A stretch of DNA of 53,013 nt from Oscillospiraceae bacterium. Its GTDB lineage: Bacteria; Bacillota; Clostridia; Oscillospirales; Acutalibacteraceae. The position numbers and the translations under genes are program-made. The stretch's first letter is position 1; each line of letters starts with the position of its first letter. The stretch lies in the NCBI GenBank assembly GCA_031270605.1, contig JAISXG010000081.1, forward strand, positions 1-53,013. Reading direction: 5' to 3'. Below are positions 7,119 through 16,002 of this stretch, one piece after another. The notes below the pieces were generated by a model. The model searched no databases and was not told the origin of the DNA. It worked only from the letters and a program-made list of their open reading frames with translations.

Positions 7119-8180
7119 ATGAAAATTGTCCTGGTCATTTTTGGCGGCAAATCAACCGAGTATGAGGTCTCTCTTGCCTCTGCCATTTCTGTTATCAACA
7201 ACATTCCCAAAGATATTTATCAGGTTCTCACGCTGGGCATCACAAAAGACGGCAGCTGGTTTTTGTTTGAGGGCAAAACAGAAGAAATTGAGAGCGACAC
7301 CTGGCATACAAGCATTTCGGCGACCCCCGCGGTGATTTCGCCGGACGCAAAAGAAAAGGCGTTGCTCGTGTTTCGTGAGAGTGGCGTTGAGCGCGTTGCG
7401 GTTGACGTGGTTTTTCCCGTGCTGCATGGCAAAAACGGCGAAGACGGCGTGATTCAGGGCCTGTTTGAGCTTGCCTGCCTGCCTTATGTGGGCTGTGACC
7501 TCATCTCCAGCGCAGTTTGTATGGATAAAGTCTTCACAAACACACTGGCAGACGCGCTGCGTGTGCGTCAGGCAAAGTGGCTGGCAATCAAAAAATTTGA
7601 CTATGCGCAATCGGCAGGAGAGTTTGAAACGCAGGTCACTTCTTATCTCGGTTTTCCCTGCTTTGTCAAGCCGGCCAATGCCGGTTCTTCTGTTGGCATC
7701 AGCAAGGTGAAAACGCCGGATGCGCTTGCGCAGGCAATGGCGGACGCGTTTGTGCATGATCATAAAGTTTTGGTTGAAGAGGGCATCAACGGCTATGAGG
7801 TCGAATGCGCGGTGCTCGGCAACGACGACCCGCTGCCTTCGGTTGTGGGGCAGGTCATTCCCAGCAACGAGTTTTATGATTATTCGGCGAAATACATAGA
7901 CAATGCCAGCGAGCTGATCATTCCCGCAAGAATATCGCCCGAGAGCATGGAAGCGGTGCGCGCCTGTTCGGTGAAAATTTTCAAGGCGCTTGGCTGTTCC
8001 GGCCTCTCCCGTGTGGACTTTTTTGTGGAAAAGACGACCGGCGAGGTTTATTTTAACGAAATTAACACGCTGCCGGGCTTCACTTCCATCAGCATGTATC
8101 CAAAGCTTTTTGCGGAGCTGGGCATTTCTTATCCCGAGTTGCTGGACCGCTTGATTCGCCTCGCACTTGAGAAACAATAG
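7119..8180 (+). CDS. ddl: D-alanine--D-alanine ligase
   Basis: This ATP-grasp enzyme joins two D-alanines in the cytoplasm for peptidoglycan synthesis. The 353-residue sequence has the opening FGGKSTEYEVSL, the FPVLHGKNGEDG motif, the ATP-grasp segment CFVKPANAGSSVGI, the omega-loop motif FYDYSAKY typical of D-Ala-D-Ala rather than D-Ala-D-Lac ligases, and the metal-binding EINTLPGF near the C-terminus. AGGGGAG precedes the ATG at 7119. The gene has its own promoter and is followed after 21 bases by a DUF1934 gene, probably in the same transcript. No missing residue was noticed. Confidence 0.97.
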   Translation: MKIVLVIFGGKSTEYEVSLASAISVINNIPKDIYQVLTLGITKDGSWFLFEGKTEEIESDTWHTSISATPAVISPDAKEKALLVFRESGVERVAVDVVFPVLHGKNGEDGVIQGLFELACLPYVGCDLISSAVCMDKVFTNTLADALRVRQAKWLAIKKFDYAQSAGEFETQVTSYLGFPCFVKPANAGSSVGISKVKTPDALAQAMADAFVHDHKVLVEEGINGYEVECAVLGNDDPLPSVVGQVIPSNEFYDYSAKYIDNASELIIPARISPESMEAVRACSVKIFKALGCSGLSRVDFFVEKTTGEVYFNEINTLPGFTSISMYPKLFAELGISYPELLDRLIRLALEKQ

Positions 8181-8201
8181 CATAAAACGAAAAGGATTAT
8201 A

Positions 8202-8627
8202 ATGAAAAAAGACGTTTTAATTAAAATGAAAGACAAGCAAACTGTGAACGGCGAAGTGGAAACAATGGAGTTGATCACAAAAGGGGAGCTGGAGGGTGAC
8301 GCCGAGGATTACACCCTTGTGTTCACAGAGCGTTTTGATGAAGAGTTTGAGTGCCTCACGCGCCTGCGGGTGCAAAACGGGCAATGTGTCACAATGATTC
8401 GCAGCGGCGCCTATAATTCAGAGATGATCATCGAGCACAACAAACGCCACAATTGCCATTATGTGACTCCATACGGCGAATTTTTGATCGGCATTTTTGC
8501 AAAAGGCGTGCGCTCGGCATACACCAAGGACGGCGGCACGCTGCATCTGCACTACACCATTGATTTTTATTCCGGCCTCGCGGCAGAGAATGAGATGACG
8601 GTCAATTTTGAGCCGTTTTCATCCTAG
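8202..8627 (+). CDS. DUF1934 domain-containing beta-barrel protein
   Basis: A 141-residue protein of the DUF1934 (YwiB-like) family, a small beta-barrel with no established function. Visible features are the alternating beta-strand pattern beginning KDVLIKMKDKQ, the mid-region YTLVFTERFD, TRLRVQNGQCVTMIRSG, the HYVTPYGEFLIGIF strand pair and the closing LHYTIDFYSGLAAENEMTVNF. It starts 21 bases after ddl and is likely co-transcribed with it. A lipocalin-like ligand-binding role is only a structural inference. The family assignment is by pattern recognition. Confidence 0.85.
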   Translation: MKKDVLIKMKDKQTVNGEVETMELITKGELEGDAEDYTLVFTERFDEEFECLTRLRVQNGQCVTMIRSGAYNSEMIIEHNKRHNCHYVTPYGEFLIGIFAKGVRSAYTKDGGTLHLHYTIDFYSGLAAENEMTVNFEPFSS

Positions 8628-8853
8628 AGCCGCCGCTTGGCTGCCACAGGATATTATTTGATAACAGCATGCTTTTCAGTTTTTCGCCAATACTGAGTTT
8701 GCCGCCAAATCAGATTGAAAGCGAAGCCTTTGCGAAACAAAACCTGATTCGGTGCAGATTTTTACTTTCACGCGAAGCGCCGAAATCAGCGCATAAAATG
8801 TGCGGGACTGAAAAATATTCCGGATTCTACGAAAGGATGGTCATGTAAAGCTC

Positions 8854-9333
8854 ATGGCAACCAAAGAAAAAAGCGAATTAAAAACCATTGCGACAAACAA
8901 AAAAGCGTTTCATGACTATTTTATTGAAGAGAGTTATGAGGCGGGTATTGAGCTGTTCGGTACCGAGGTCAAGTCCATCCGCAAGGGTAAAATCAACCTC
9001 AAGGACGCATGGTGTTCGGTTGTGAACGGTGAACTGCTTGTCAACGGTATGCACATTTCGCCCTATGAGCACGGCAATATCTTCAACCGCGAGCCTCTGC
9101 GCGTCAAGCGGCTTTTAATGCACAAAAAAGAAATAGCAAGACTTTACGGCTTGACAAAACAGCAGGGCTATGCGATAATTCCGTTGTCGGTATATTTCAA
9201 AAAAGGCCGCGCGAAGGTGCAGGTCGGTTTGTGTAAGGGCAAAAAGCTCTATGACAAGCGCGATGTTGCGGCGAAACGCACTGCCGAGCGCGACATTGAA
9301 CGCGGGATGAGTGAGAAAAAGCGCATGTATTGA
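8854..9333 (+). CDS. smpB: SsrA-binding protein SmpB
   Basis: SmpB binds tmRNA and carries it to stalled ribosomes for trans-translation. The 159-residue sequence shows [29 protein letters not shown]-type features ([17 protein letters not shown]), the conserved [11 protein letters not shown], the LLMHKKEI helix and a basic C-terminal tail ([13 protein letters not shown] to the end) that enters the mRNA channel. It lies 160 bases upstream of the tmRNA gene itself, a common arrangement. The ribosome site is weakly placed: an AAAGGA about 16 bases upstream, with a spurious ATG-TAA between. Confidence 0.96.
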   Translation: MATKEKSELKTIATNKKAFHDYFIEESYEAGIELFGTEVKSIRKGKINLKDAWCSVVNGELLVNGMHISPYEHGNIFNREPLRVKRLLMHKKEIARLYGLTKQQGYAIIPLSVYFKKGRAKVQVGLCKGKKLYDKRDVAAKRTAERDIERGMSEKKRMY

Positions 9334-9495
9334 TGTAATTTCGGGCTGAAATTCAAAGAATTCGTATTTTAAGCATAGGATTTTGCTGTTATTCCGGCAA
9401 TGAAAGGATCTTTTCAGGCGGGCTTTATAATTTTGCAAACAATATTTTTAAACATGTAACCTCTCAACTGACTTTAATACCTCTTTCTTGAATAT

Positions 9496-9848
9496 GGGGA
9501 TGAAAGGATTTCGACGGGGGTTTTGAACTGAGATAAGCGAGCAGCGGTGCGGGTCCGCTATAAAATCCGCAAGTTATTAAAATAACTAACAACAATAAAA
9601 CTGTACTCGCAGCTGCTTAATTAGCGCTGCCGTTCCAACCGGGAGCACCGCGGCCCGGATTGGAGCGTCATTTAGCGGTGAACGTGAACAGGGCAGCGTC
9701 TCGTAACCTGTCATGACACACGGGGCTACCCGCACATGTTGCCTGCCGTTTGGCGGCGTGTGAGGGGAATGTTATAAAGCGGCTACGCTCGTAGAAAGTT
9801 TTGGGAATGGGCTTTCGGACGCGGTTTCGACTACCGCCATCTCCACCA
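9496..9848 (+). ncRNA. ssrA: transfer-messenger RNA (tmRNA)
   Basis: The 5' end GGGGATGAAAGGATTTCGACGG and the 3' end, with its TTCGACTACCGCCATCTCCACCA T-arm and acceptor, are diagnostic. GGGGATG pairs with CATCTCC to form the acceptor stem, and CCA is encoded. The proteolysis-tag frame ends at the TAA at 9618-9620 and reads NNNKTVLAAA at its C-terminus; the exact resume codon (near 9582-9588) is not certain. LAAA is a normal degradation signal. The 353-nt length is typical. A broken integrase abuts the 3' end, so the gene served as an insertion site. Confidence 0.96.
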
Positions 9849-10890
9849 ATAAGCCGCAGATCCTTGATATATAAGGCTCTGCGGCTTTATTTTTTGTCTG
9901 TACACGATTTTATTCAGGATTGCTATTGCGCGTTCCTCTTCGCGGGGGTATAGGTGCGCATATGTGTTCCATGTAATTTCTATTTTTGAGTGCCCTAATC
10001 GTCGAGCAATCTCCTGTATGTTAATTCCCTCATTGGCAAGCAACGAAGCGTGGGAGTGCCGGAAGTCGTGTATGCGGATGTTTTTAATCCCAGCCGTTTT
10101 TGCATATACCGCTTTCCATCTATCCAGCGTACTATCCCTGACAGGCTGTAGGCCACCGCAGATGCGTCATTCGTCCGTGAATCCGTCTGCCAGTTGATAC
10201 CGCTTGTAATGTTCATCTAGTACGTTTTTAAGTGGCAACGGAACCTGCACATTTCGGTTAGAGCTTTTATTTTTCGGTGGGGTTTCCCGGTCACCGCCTT
10301 TTAATTTTTGTGTTATGCTTCTGCGGATATGAATTGTGTCACCGTAGATGTCGCTCCATTTTAACGCATGGATTTCACCCTTTCGGGCGCTAGTATAAAA
10401 AGCAATATTAAAAAATACATAATAATTCCAATGATATATATTATTAGGTTCTTTTTTCTGCAAACTTTCGCGCTACAGCAATAAACTTTTTGAAATCATC
10501 TGCGGTGTAATAGTCTATCTCGGGGTGGCTTGCATAGGCATCAACAAAATTTCCAAGCTTATTGAGAGGGTGTGAATTGAGGTGTTCAAACTTGACACCA
10601 AAGTTCAGCACTGACCGCAATGCCGCAAAAATGTTTTTCTTCGTCGTGATAGAAAGTGGCTTTTCCTCTATTGTCTGTTTCCATCCCTTTAGAGTCGCAA
10701 GGTCAAGTTTGTCCAGGCGCTTATCTATTAGCTCCGGCAGGACGTGGCTACTCAGAATTTGCTTTGTCTTTTCAAGTGTCGTTTCTCGGATTTGATATTT
10801 TTTATATGCTACATATTCATTATATAGCCCCTCTACCGTCATTCTTTTGGGCGGGGGGGGTCTTTTTAATTTCCTCAAGCAGGATACGCG
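9831..10890 (-). pseudogene. tyrosine integrase remnant abutting ssrA
   Basis: Pieces in several frames together read as a phage/ICE-type integrase. The N-terminal core-binding part is MTVEGLYNEYVAYKKY onward. The catalytic part has the first Arg in TSARKGEIHALKW, HDFRHSH (HxxR), LGHSKIEIT and the Tyr in NTYAHLYP. It is broken three times: a frame change at a run of eight G (10853-10860), one extra A in the A-run near 10456-10461, and an in-frame TGA at 10167-10169. Everything N-terminal of about 10890 is missing and replaced by dockerin-gene sequence. Its C-terminal frame runs into the tmRNA 3' end, consistent with an ssrA attachment site. Confidence 0.88.
9851..9896 (+). terminator. terminator of ssrA
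   Basis: Stem AAGCCGCAGA / TCTGCGGCTT followed by TTATTTTTT, starting three bases after the CCA end. Confidence 0.9.
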
Positions 10891-11571
10891 GCGACGTCTT
10901 CGGGGATGTTTACTATCAGCGGTTCACAGCCGGTTTTAGTGACAAAAACAAGCGGCAGTGACAAAATCACCTATAATGCCCTTACAAACAAACTGGATAT
11001 CGCTGCGGGGCTGCCAAAGGGAAACTATCCCGTCACGCTTAAAGCCTCGAACGGCACTTTGCCGGATGCGACATTCTCGTTCACCTTGACTGTGGGTGAC
11101 AATATGGAGCCAAATCCGCCCGACCCGGCGCAAAAAATCGAATTGATCAGCGGCACCGTTTTGCATGTTAAAGGCAGTTTCCTCTTCTTCGCCAATGGAA
11201 CCACTGCTTCAACCTTCCTTGCGCAAATCAAGACTTCCTGCGTGAACCTTTATGGCACGAACGGCAAAAAACTGGCAGACAATTCACTTGTGGGGACAGG
11301 CGCGGTTCTGAAGCTTGAGCAGGGCGGCACACTTCTTGACAGCTATACAGTCATAATGCTTGGGGACCTTGACGGCGACGGTAAAACCACAGCGGGTGAC
11401 GCGCGCACAGCACTGCGTATTTCGGCAAAGCTTGAAATGTCTGCCGATGTTCAAATTCTGGCTGCCGACGCAGACGATAACGGCAATATCACTGCGAGTG
11501 ACGCAAGGTCAATACTCCGCGTCTCAGCAAAGCTTGATAATGCAAGTTCATGGCTTGAAAAAAGGGCGTGA
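10885..11571 (+). pseudogene. 5'-truncated secreted dockerin protein fragment
   Basis: An open frame of about 229 residues that is only the C-terminal end of a larger extracellular protein. It begins in the middle of a beta-sandwich repeat (SSGMFTISG, ITYNALTNKLDIAAGLPKGNYPVTLKASN, FSFTLTV), passes a linker (EPNPPDPA) and a second beta domain. It ends in a type I dockerin-like pair of calcium repeats (GDLDGDGKTTAGDARTALR and ADADDNGNITASDARSILR). There is no start codon context, signal peptide or ribosome site. The fragment is fused head-to-head to the integrase remnant, so a deletion probably removed its 5' part. Dockerins normally attach enzymes to cellulosome scaffolds. Confidence 0.8.
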
Positions 11572-11574
11572 TAC

Positions 11575-12095
11575 TCTTTGATGTTTGTCTCGGGGATGAA
11601 GAAAAACAGCTGTTTGCAGATTGCCATTATGCGATTTGAATAAACTTCGATTCCTCATACTCTTTTTGCTTCGTTGCAAAATCGTAGATTGTGTTAATTT
11701 CACATATTCAGCAAAGAAAACGCTCCTCGTGTTCATGAACAGAACCAGAAAAACGGACAATAGAAAAGAAGAACCTCCTGTGGAAGAATAGAATTATCAC
11801 AGGAGGTTTTATTCTGTCAAGAGCCTGTAGAAGAGTCGCGCATTATGTTTATGATAGATAGGTAATTGTTCGCGACAAACCCTTGATTGCTTCAAGTTCA
11901 TGTGGTATTAAAAGAGAAAAGATGCATTTGGGAAAGTGTTCATCGTTTTTTATGTTCATAACCCACCATAAATCTTGTTTTTTTAGCTTTTTGGGCAGAT
12001 GATAATTTTATTGGCATTGATCGTAACATAAAAGTTATATAAATATGTTTTCGGAAGCTCTTTAATTAATATTTATTATAGTTGTCATTTAAGCA
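11575..12095. other. intergenic stretch with little recognisable content
   Basis: AT-rich sequence without a credible gene. A short minus-strand frame at 11627-11707 ending IYDFATKQKEYEESKFIQIA looks like the C-terminus of a decayed coding sequence but cannot be assigned. Apart from the hairpin listed at 11772-11808 nothing else is evident. Confidence 0.4.
11772..11808 (+). terminator. terminator-like hairpin
   Basis: Stem AACCTCCTGTG / CACAGGAGGTT followed by TTATTCT. It could be the old terminator of the dockerin gene region. Confidence 0.65.
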
Positions 12096-12125
12096 TTGAC
12101 AGTTGCTGATACTATTTGTTACAAT
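12096..12125 (+). promoter_or_regulatory. promoter of the gene at 12164
   Basis: Consensus TTGACA at 12096-12101, 18-base spacer, TACAAT at 12120-12125, about 40 bases before the GTG start. Confidence 0.7.
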
Positions 12126-12163
12126 GTGTATCAATAAGATTCCATTTGTTGGGAGGTGGAGAA

Positions 12164-12575
12164 GTGGCAAAGCGATTTATGATCTCGGTTAACGATGAAT
12201 TTTATGCTTGGCTGACAGGCGAGGCTGAAAGTATAGGCATCCCTTCGGCCACAATGGCTACGATACTCTTGAACGAGGCGAAAAAGGCTCGTGAGGTGCA
12301 GGAATGCCGGCAACAGGCAAGCGATAAGATAAAAGAACAATTTGCGAAACTGTTTGAGTCCGGCTTTGAATCAAGCTTCAAGAAAAAAACTGAAGCCATC
12401 GAACATGATCTCGATCAGGAAAAAGAAACCCATGAGGTGCAAACGAGTATACCAACAGCAAATGATAAGCTGAAAGAGCAATTTAATGAAGTTGTTTGAA
12501 ACAGGGTTTGCGTTCGGGCTTGAAAAGGATACTGAAGAGTCTGAAAACGGGCCAGAGAGTAATAGTGAGTCATAA
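12164..12575 (+). pseudogene. ribbon-helix-helix-like protein with internal repeat, frameshifted
   Basis: The GTG at 12164 follows GGGAGGTGGAG and opens VAKRFMISVNDEFYAWLTGEAESIGIPSA-like sequence, which resembles a ribbon-helix-helix regulator (beta strand FMISV, then two helices). The C-terminal part is a charged coiled coil with a duplicated unit: DKIKEQFAKLFESGF and later DKLKEQF. The frame stops at 12499 just where the second unit should continue. In the next frame MKLFETGFAFGLEKDTEESE continues the repeat to a TAA at 12573-12575. One extra A in CAATTTAATGAAG explains the break. Either the gene is decaying or the shift is a sequencing error. Confidence 0.6.
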
Positions 12576-12616
12576 AATTCGCAATCGGGGCGGTGTCGGC
12601 TATGTTATAGCTGACT

Positions 12617-12779
12617 AGTACTCTGTAAAGTCTAAAAGTTTGTAATAATTGCGCCCTGATTTTTTCGTCTGCCAAGGCGACAGCCTACAGGAATACTTCC
12701 GTATTGCAAGGGCTGGCAACGCAGGCAGGCGGAAAAAGGCGGCGCAAGGATTATGAAGTTTTAGACTTTGCAGAGTACT
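12617..12779. repeat. MITE-like fold-back element, about 163 bp
   Basis: The two ends are long imperfect inverted repeats. AGTACTCTGTAAAGTCTAAAA at the left matches the complement of TTTTAGACTTTGCAGAGTACT at the right with one mismatch. The match continues inward through TTGCGCC and CTGCC segments to a central AATAC-ttcc-GTATT palindrome. There is no coding capacity. Target-site duplications are not evident. This is the structure of a miniature inverted-repeat element. It lies directly upstream of the Ycf46-type operon, and its right end adjoins a TGGTATACT extended -10-like sequence. Confidence 0.75.
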
Positions 12780-12823
12780 GGTATACTCCTATTGCGTGAT
12801 CAAAAGGTTTGGAGGAATATATT

Positions 12824-13030
12824 TTGGAGCAACTACAAATTCGGATTTATGCTGATGGAAAAATAGACGCCAAGACTCTCGGCGTCAAGAGCGCAAAATG
12901 TACCGATTACATAAAAACGCTTGAAAAACTGCTGGATGCCAAGGTTATCGAAAGCGCATTCACAGAAGAATATTATCAATCACAGACACAGGAAGTGTCC
13001 GAAACCATGATACAGCAAGATAATAAGTAG
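12824..13030 (+). CDS. DUF2997-like small protein
   Basis: A 68-residue protein opening with QLQIRIYADGKIDAKTLGVKSAKCTDYI, which resembles DUF2997, a family seen in operons with Ycf46-type ATPases and DUF1257 (Ycf35) proteins. The pattern is a two-stranded beta start, then a helix (LEKLLDAKVIESAF) and a polar tail. TGGAGGA seven bases upstream fixes the TTG start at 12824; the in-frame TTG at 12809 overlaps the ribosome site. It is the first of five tightly packed genes (9 bases to the next). Function unknown; it is small enough to be a substrate or adaptor of the radical SAM or ATPase partners (inference). Confidence 0.7.
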   Translation: MEQLQIRIYADGKIDAKTLGVKSAKCTDYIKTLEKLLDAKVIESAFTEEYYQSQTQEVSETMIQQDNK

Positions 13031-13039
13031 AGGTGTTTT

Positions 13040-13756
13040 ATGAACATTACAAACCGGGGCAAGAAGTGGGAGCTTTTAAATTCTTTGTGGATTTTATGGT
13101 CGTTCACATTGCTATTGGCATGCGTCGGCTTTTTCTGGATCGGCGGCCGTGCCGGAAAGAGAAAGTGGATTCTCTCCGGCTTAATCTATTTGGTTACAAA
13201 TTTTGGGCTGATCCTGGTTTCAGAGCGGCTCGAAGCGATCAATGGCCTGTTCTCCGACATGGCCACCGTAATTATTTGCTGCGGCTGGTTTGCCGCGATT
13301 GTTCATTCTTTTATGTCACGAAAAGAATATCTGCTTCGGCGTGAGGCGGTAATCGACTTAAAAGAAGCCACAAGAGATGCTTACCGCGACGAAATCCGCG
13401 GCGATTATTTTGGGAACAATGAAAAGCCGGTTCCAGCTTCTTCCTTGCCGGCAGATAAGGCGGCTGCTTTATCCGCATCGCAAACCGCTCCGGCGATAAC
13501 GCCCGAGCAAAAAATTGACCTTAATCTTTGTTCGGAACAGGAGTTGGCAAATCTCCCCGGCGTAGGCGTCGCGCTGGCAAAAAAAGCGGTTGAAATGCGT
13601 ACGCAAACCGGCGGTTTTGCATCTGTGCAGGATTTTTGCGAACGGATCAACCTCATGCCGCATTTTGCGGTGCAAATTGAAGCGCTTGCCTTTGCCGTAC
13701 CGGTTCAAACTCCGGTTTCTTCGCAGGAAGATACCGGGCGGGTGGTGGATATTTGA
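13040..13756 (+). CDS. membrane protein with C-terminal helix-hairpin-helix domain
   Basis: A 238-residue protein with three or so hydrophobic helices in its first 95 residues (LLNSLWILWSFTLLLACVGFFW, WILSGLIYLVTNFGLILV, ATVIICCGWFAAIV). A charged stretch and a Pro/Ala linker follow, then a ComEA-like helix-hairpin-helix (about residues 155-215: IDLNLCSEQELANLPGVG, ALAKKAVEMR, FASVQDFCERI). Such HhH modules bind DNA or proteins. No enzymatic motif is visible. It ends at 13756, sharing bases with the next start (TGATG), so translation is probably coupled. In this operon it could anchor the soluble partners to the membrane (inference). Confidence 0.75.
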   Translation: MNITNRGKKWELLNSLWILWSFTLLLACVGFFWIGGRAGKRKWILSGLIYLVTNFGLILVSERLEAINGLFSDMATVIICCGWFAAIVHSFMSRKEYLLRREAVIDLKEATRDAYRDEIRGDYFGNNEKPVPASSLPADKAAALSASQTAPAITPEQKIDLNLCSEQELANLPGVGVALAKKAVEMRTQTGGFASVQDFCERINLMPHFAVQIEALAFAVPVQTPVSSQEDTGRVVDI

Positions 13757-14334
13757 TGAAAATTCAGATCTACCGTTTGTTGGAGCGTACGAAAATGGCC
13801 GGGCCGGGCTGGCGGTTTTGCATATGGGTGCAAGGCTGTAGCCGCCGTTGCGAAGGCTGCGTGGCCAGGGAGACATGGCCGCATAACGGCGGAACCGAAA
13901 TGAGAACAGGTGATCTTTTCCATCAAATATCATCCGTGCCGGATATTGAGGGTATCACATTTTTAGGCGGAGAACCCTTTGAACAGCCGGGAGCGGTTGC
14001 CGCGCTTGCAAAACAGGCGCAGGCTGCGGGCCTTTCGGTTGTCGCGTTCACCGGGTTCACCTATGAAGAACTGCTTGTTATGAATCATCCGCATGTCCTC
14101 CAATTACTCAACGCGACCGACTTGCTGATTGACGGCCCGTTTATACAAGCACAGTTCGATTTAAACCGTCCGTGGGTGGGTTCGGCAAATCAGCGATACC
14201 GGTTTCTCACTGACAGGTATCAAGAAAGCGATTTAGCGGGAATCACAAATCAAATTGAAGTCCGCATCGCTCCCAACGGAAAAACTCTGGTCAACGGCAT
14301 GGGTGATTTTGCGGAAATACAAAAGTTATTATAG
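13756..14334 (+). CDS. radical SAM protein, NrdG-like single 4Fe-4S domain
   Basis: A 192-residue minimal radical SAM protein. The motif CSRRCEGC (CxxxCxxC, about residue 28) binds the SAM-chelating cluster, preceded by GPGWRFCIWVQG as in anaerobic ribonucleotide reductase activases. The GGEP motif (FLGGEPFEQPG) is also present. No NrdD partner is nearby, so it is not a normal NrdG; it sits inside the Ycf46-type operon instead. The ATG at 13756 overlaps the preceding stop, and the AAA ATPase starts 14 bases downstream. The substrate is unknown; the small DUF2997-like protein or a glycyl radical target elsewhere are possibilities. Confidence 0.85.
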   Translation: MKIQIYRLLERTKMAGPGWRFCIWVQGCSRRCEGCVARETWPHNGGTEMRTGDLFHQISSVPDIEGITFLGGEPFEQPGAVAALAKQAQAAGLSVVAFTGFTYEELLVMNHPHVLQLLNATDLLIDGPFIQAQFDLNRPWVGSANQRYRFLTDRYQESDLAGITNQIEVRIAPNGKTLVNGMGDFAEIQKLL

Positions 14335-14347
14335 CGGAGGATTGGAT

Positions 14348-15991
14348 ATGGAGAAAAACGAAAAAGCGCTGATGAAGCTGGGCGGGCTGTTAAAGGCCCG
14401 GTTTCCGTTTATTTATATACCGACTTGGGAAGAAGAGCGCGCCGTGCAAATGATTTGTGACGTCTCGCATAATCCTGATATTATTAAGACGGTGCGCAAG
14501 GTATTCACGTGGACGCAAACCGTCGGATGGACGGATGAAAACGGCGCGAGAACCCAATCCACAACCGACCCGGTTGCGGCGATCCAGTTTATTCAAACGC
14601 TCAATGAGAACGCGGTGTTTATCCTCAAGGACTTCCATGTATATTTCGGAGTGAGGAACCGTCCGGCGGAATATGGCATCATCCGAAAATTGCGGGATAC
14701 CATCCCGACGCTGAAAAGCGGTGCAATGCGGAAAAACGTGATCTTCGTTTCACCCGAGCTGTTGATTCCCGATGACATGCAAAAAGAAATATCGGTATTT
14801 GAGTTTCCGTTGCCGTCAATCGAGGAAATCAAAGAAAAGCTGAATGAAATGCTGACCGCCAACACCGCGGTTGAAAATCATTTAACAGAGGAAGATAAGG
14901 AAATTCTTTCTAAAGCGGCCCTGGGGCTGACTTTGCAGGAAACGGAAAACGCTTTTGCCCGCGCCATGGTGGAAGACGGCAAAATGAGCATTGCCGATCT
15001 GAATATTATTTTTGATGAAAAAAATCAGGTCATACGAAAGAGCGGCATTTTGGAATTTGTGAAAAGCGATTTGCGCCTTGAAGACATCGGCGGATTGGAC
15101 AATTTAAAACGCTGGCTGCAAAAACGCAACAATACCTGGCTGGATTCCGCCCGCAAATATAATGTCCCCGCGCCAAAAGGCGTGCTGATCACCGGTGTGC
15201 CCGGGTGCGGTAAGAGCATGACGGCCAAGGCAATGAGTGCCATCTGGAAGCTTCCGCTGTTAAAATTGGACATGGGCAAGATTTTCAGCGGCGTGGTGGG
15301 CAATTCAGAAGAGAATATGCGCCGTGCCATCCGCACGGCAGAGGCGGTTGCGCCGTCTGTTTTATGGGTGGACGAAATCGAAAAAGGCCTTAGCGGGCAC
15401 GCCGGAACGGGCGACAGCGGCACAGGTTCCCGTGTTTTCGGAACCTTCCTCACTTGGATGCAGGATAAAACCGCGCCGGTGTTCGTTGTTGCCACCGCCA
15501 ACAACATCTCCGATTTGCCGCCGGAATTGCTGCGCAAGGGGCGGTTTGATGAAATCTTTTTTGTCGACCTGCCAACGCGGTCTGAACGAAAATCGATATT
15601 TGAAGTGCATTTGAAAAAGCGCCTGACGCATTCTGAAATTGCCGGAGAGATTTTGACGGAAAATGAGATTGCGCCCGCGCTATTGGAAATGCTGGCGGCG
15701 CAAACGGAGGGGGTTGTCGGCGCTGAAATTGAACAGGTCGTGATCTCCGCCCTTTATGAAGCGTTCTTTCAAAACCGCGATCTGGAAATTCACGATCTGC
15801 AAGAGGTTATCGCGAATATGATTCCGCTTTCGGTGACGCAGGGCGAACAGATCAAAAGGCTGCGCGACTGGGCGAATGTCCGCGCCGTAGCCGCCACGGC
15901 GAAAGATGCTTTGCTTGATTATTCCACACAATCCGTCAGTCAGGATAACGATATCAACAGCAGCCGTGGCGGGCGGACGATCGATTTTTAG
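14348..15991 (+). CDS. AAA+ ATPase of the Ycf46 type
   Basis: A 547-residue ATPase whose layout matches Ycf46, the AAA protein of plastids and cyanobacteria that also occurs in Firmicutes. An N-terminal inactive P-loop-like domain (about residues 1-235) precedes a classic AAA module. That module has GVPGCGKS (Walker A, about residue 282), VLWVDEIEKG (Walker B), ATANNISDLPPELLRKGRFDE (sensor 1 and arginine fingers, read in two parts) and a C-terminal helical lid. GCGGAGGA seven bases before the ATG at 14348 sets the start. It is the largest gene of the five-gene operon and presumably its engine, remodelling a client protein. Confidence 0.88.
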   Translation: MEKNEKALMKLGGLLKARFPFIYIPTWEEERAVQMICDVSHNPDIIKTVRKVFTWTQTVGWTDENGARTQSTTDPVAAIQFIQTLNENAVFILKDFHVYFGVRNRPAEYGIIRKLRDTIPTLKSGAMRKNVIFVSPELLIPDDMQKEISVFEFPLPSIEEIKEKLNEMLTANTAVENHLTEEDKEILSKAALGLTLQETENAFARAMVEDGKMSIADLNIIFDEKNQVIRKSGILEFVKSDLRLEDIGGLDNLKRWLQKRNNTWLDSARKYNVPAPKGVLITGVPGCGKSMTAKAMSAIWKLPLLKLDMGKIFSGVVGNSEENMRRAIRTAEAVAPSVLWVDEIEKGLSGHAGTGDSGTGSRVFGTFLTWMQDKTAPVFVVATANNISDLPPELLRKGRFDEIFFVDLPTRSERKSIFEVHLKKRLTHSEIAGEILTENEIAPALLEMLAAQTEGVVGAEIEQVVISALYEAFFQNRDLEIHDLQEVIANMIPLSVTQGEQIKRLRDWANVRAVAATAKDALLDYSTQSVSQDNDINSSRGGRTIDF

Positions 15992-16002
15992 GAGGACTCT
16001 TT

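Noticed and set aside
7152-8183. 343-codon open frame antisense to ddl
   Set aside because: It lies entirely opposite a well-supported gene, has no ribosome site or recognisable domain, and its composition is the mirror of ddl codon bias.
8628-8853. Possible gene between DUF1934 and smpB
   Set aside because: No open frame with start signals; only a weak AATCAG/CTGATT pairing was seen.
10656-10961. Plus-strand frame across the integrase remnant
   Set aside because: It spans the junction of two different gene fragments in opposite directions and has no start signal.
13756-14334. Annotation as the anaerobic ribonucleotide reductase activase NrdG
   Set aside because: The motif context fits that fold, but no NrdD gene is adjacent and the gene is embedded in the Ycf46-type operon, so the specific name is not justified.
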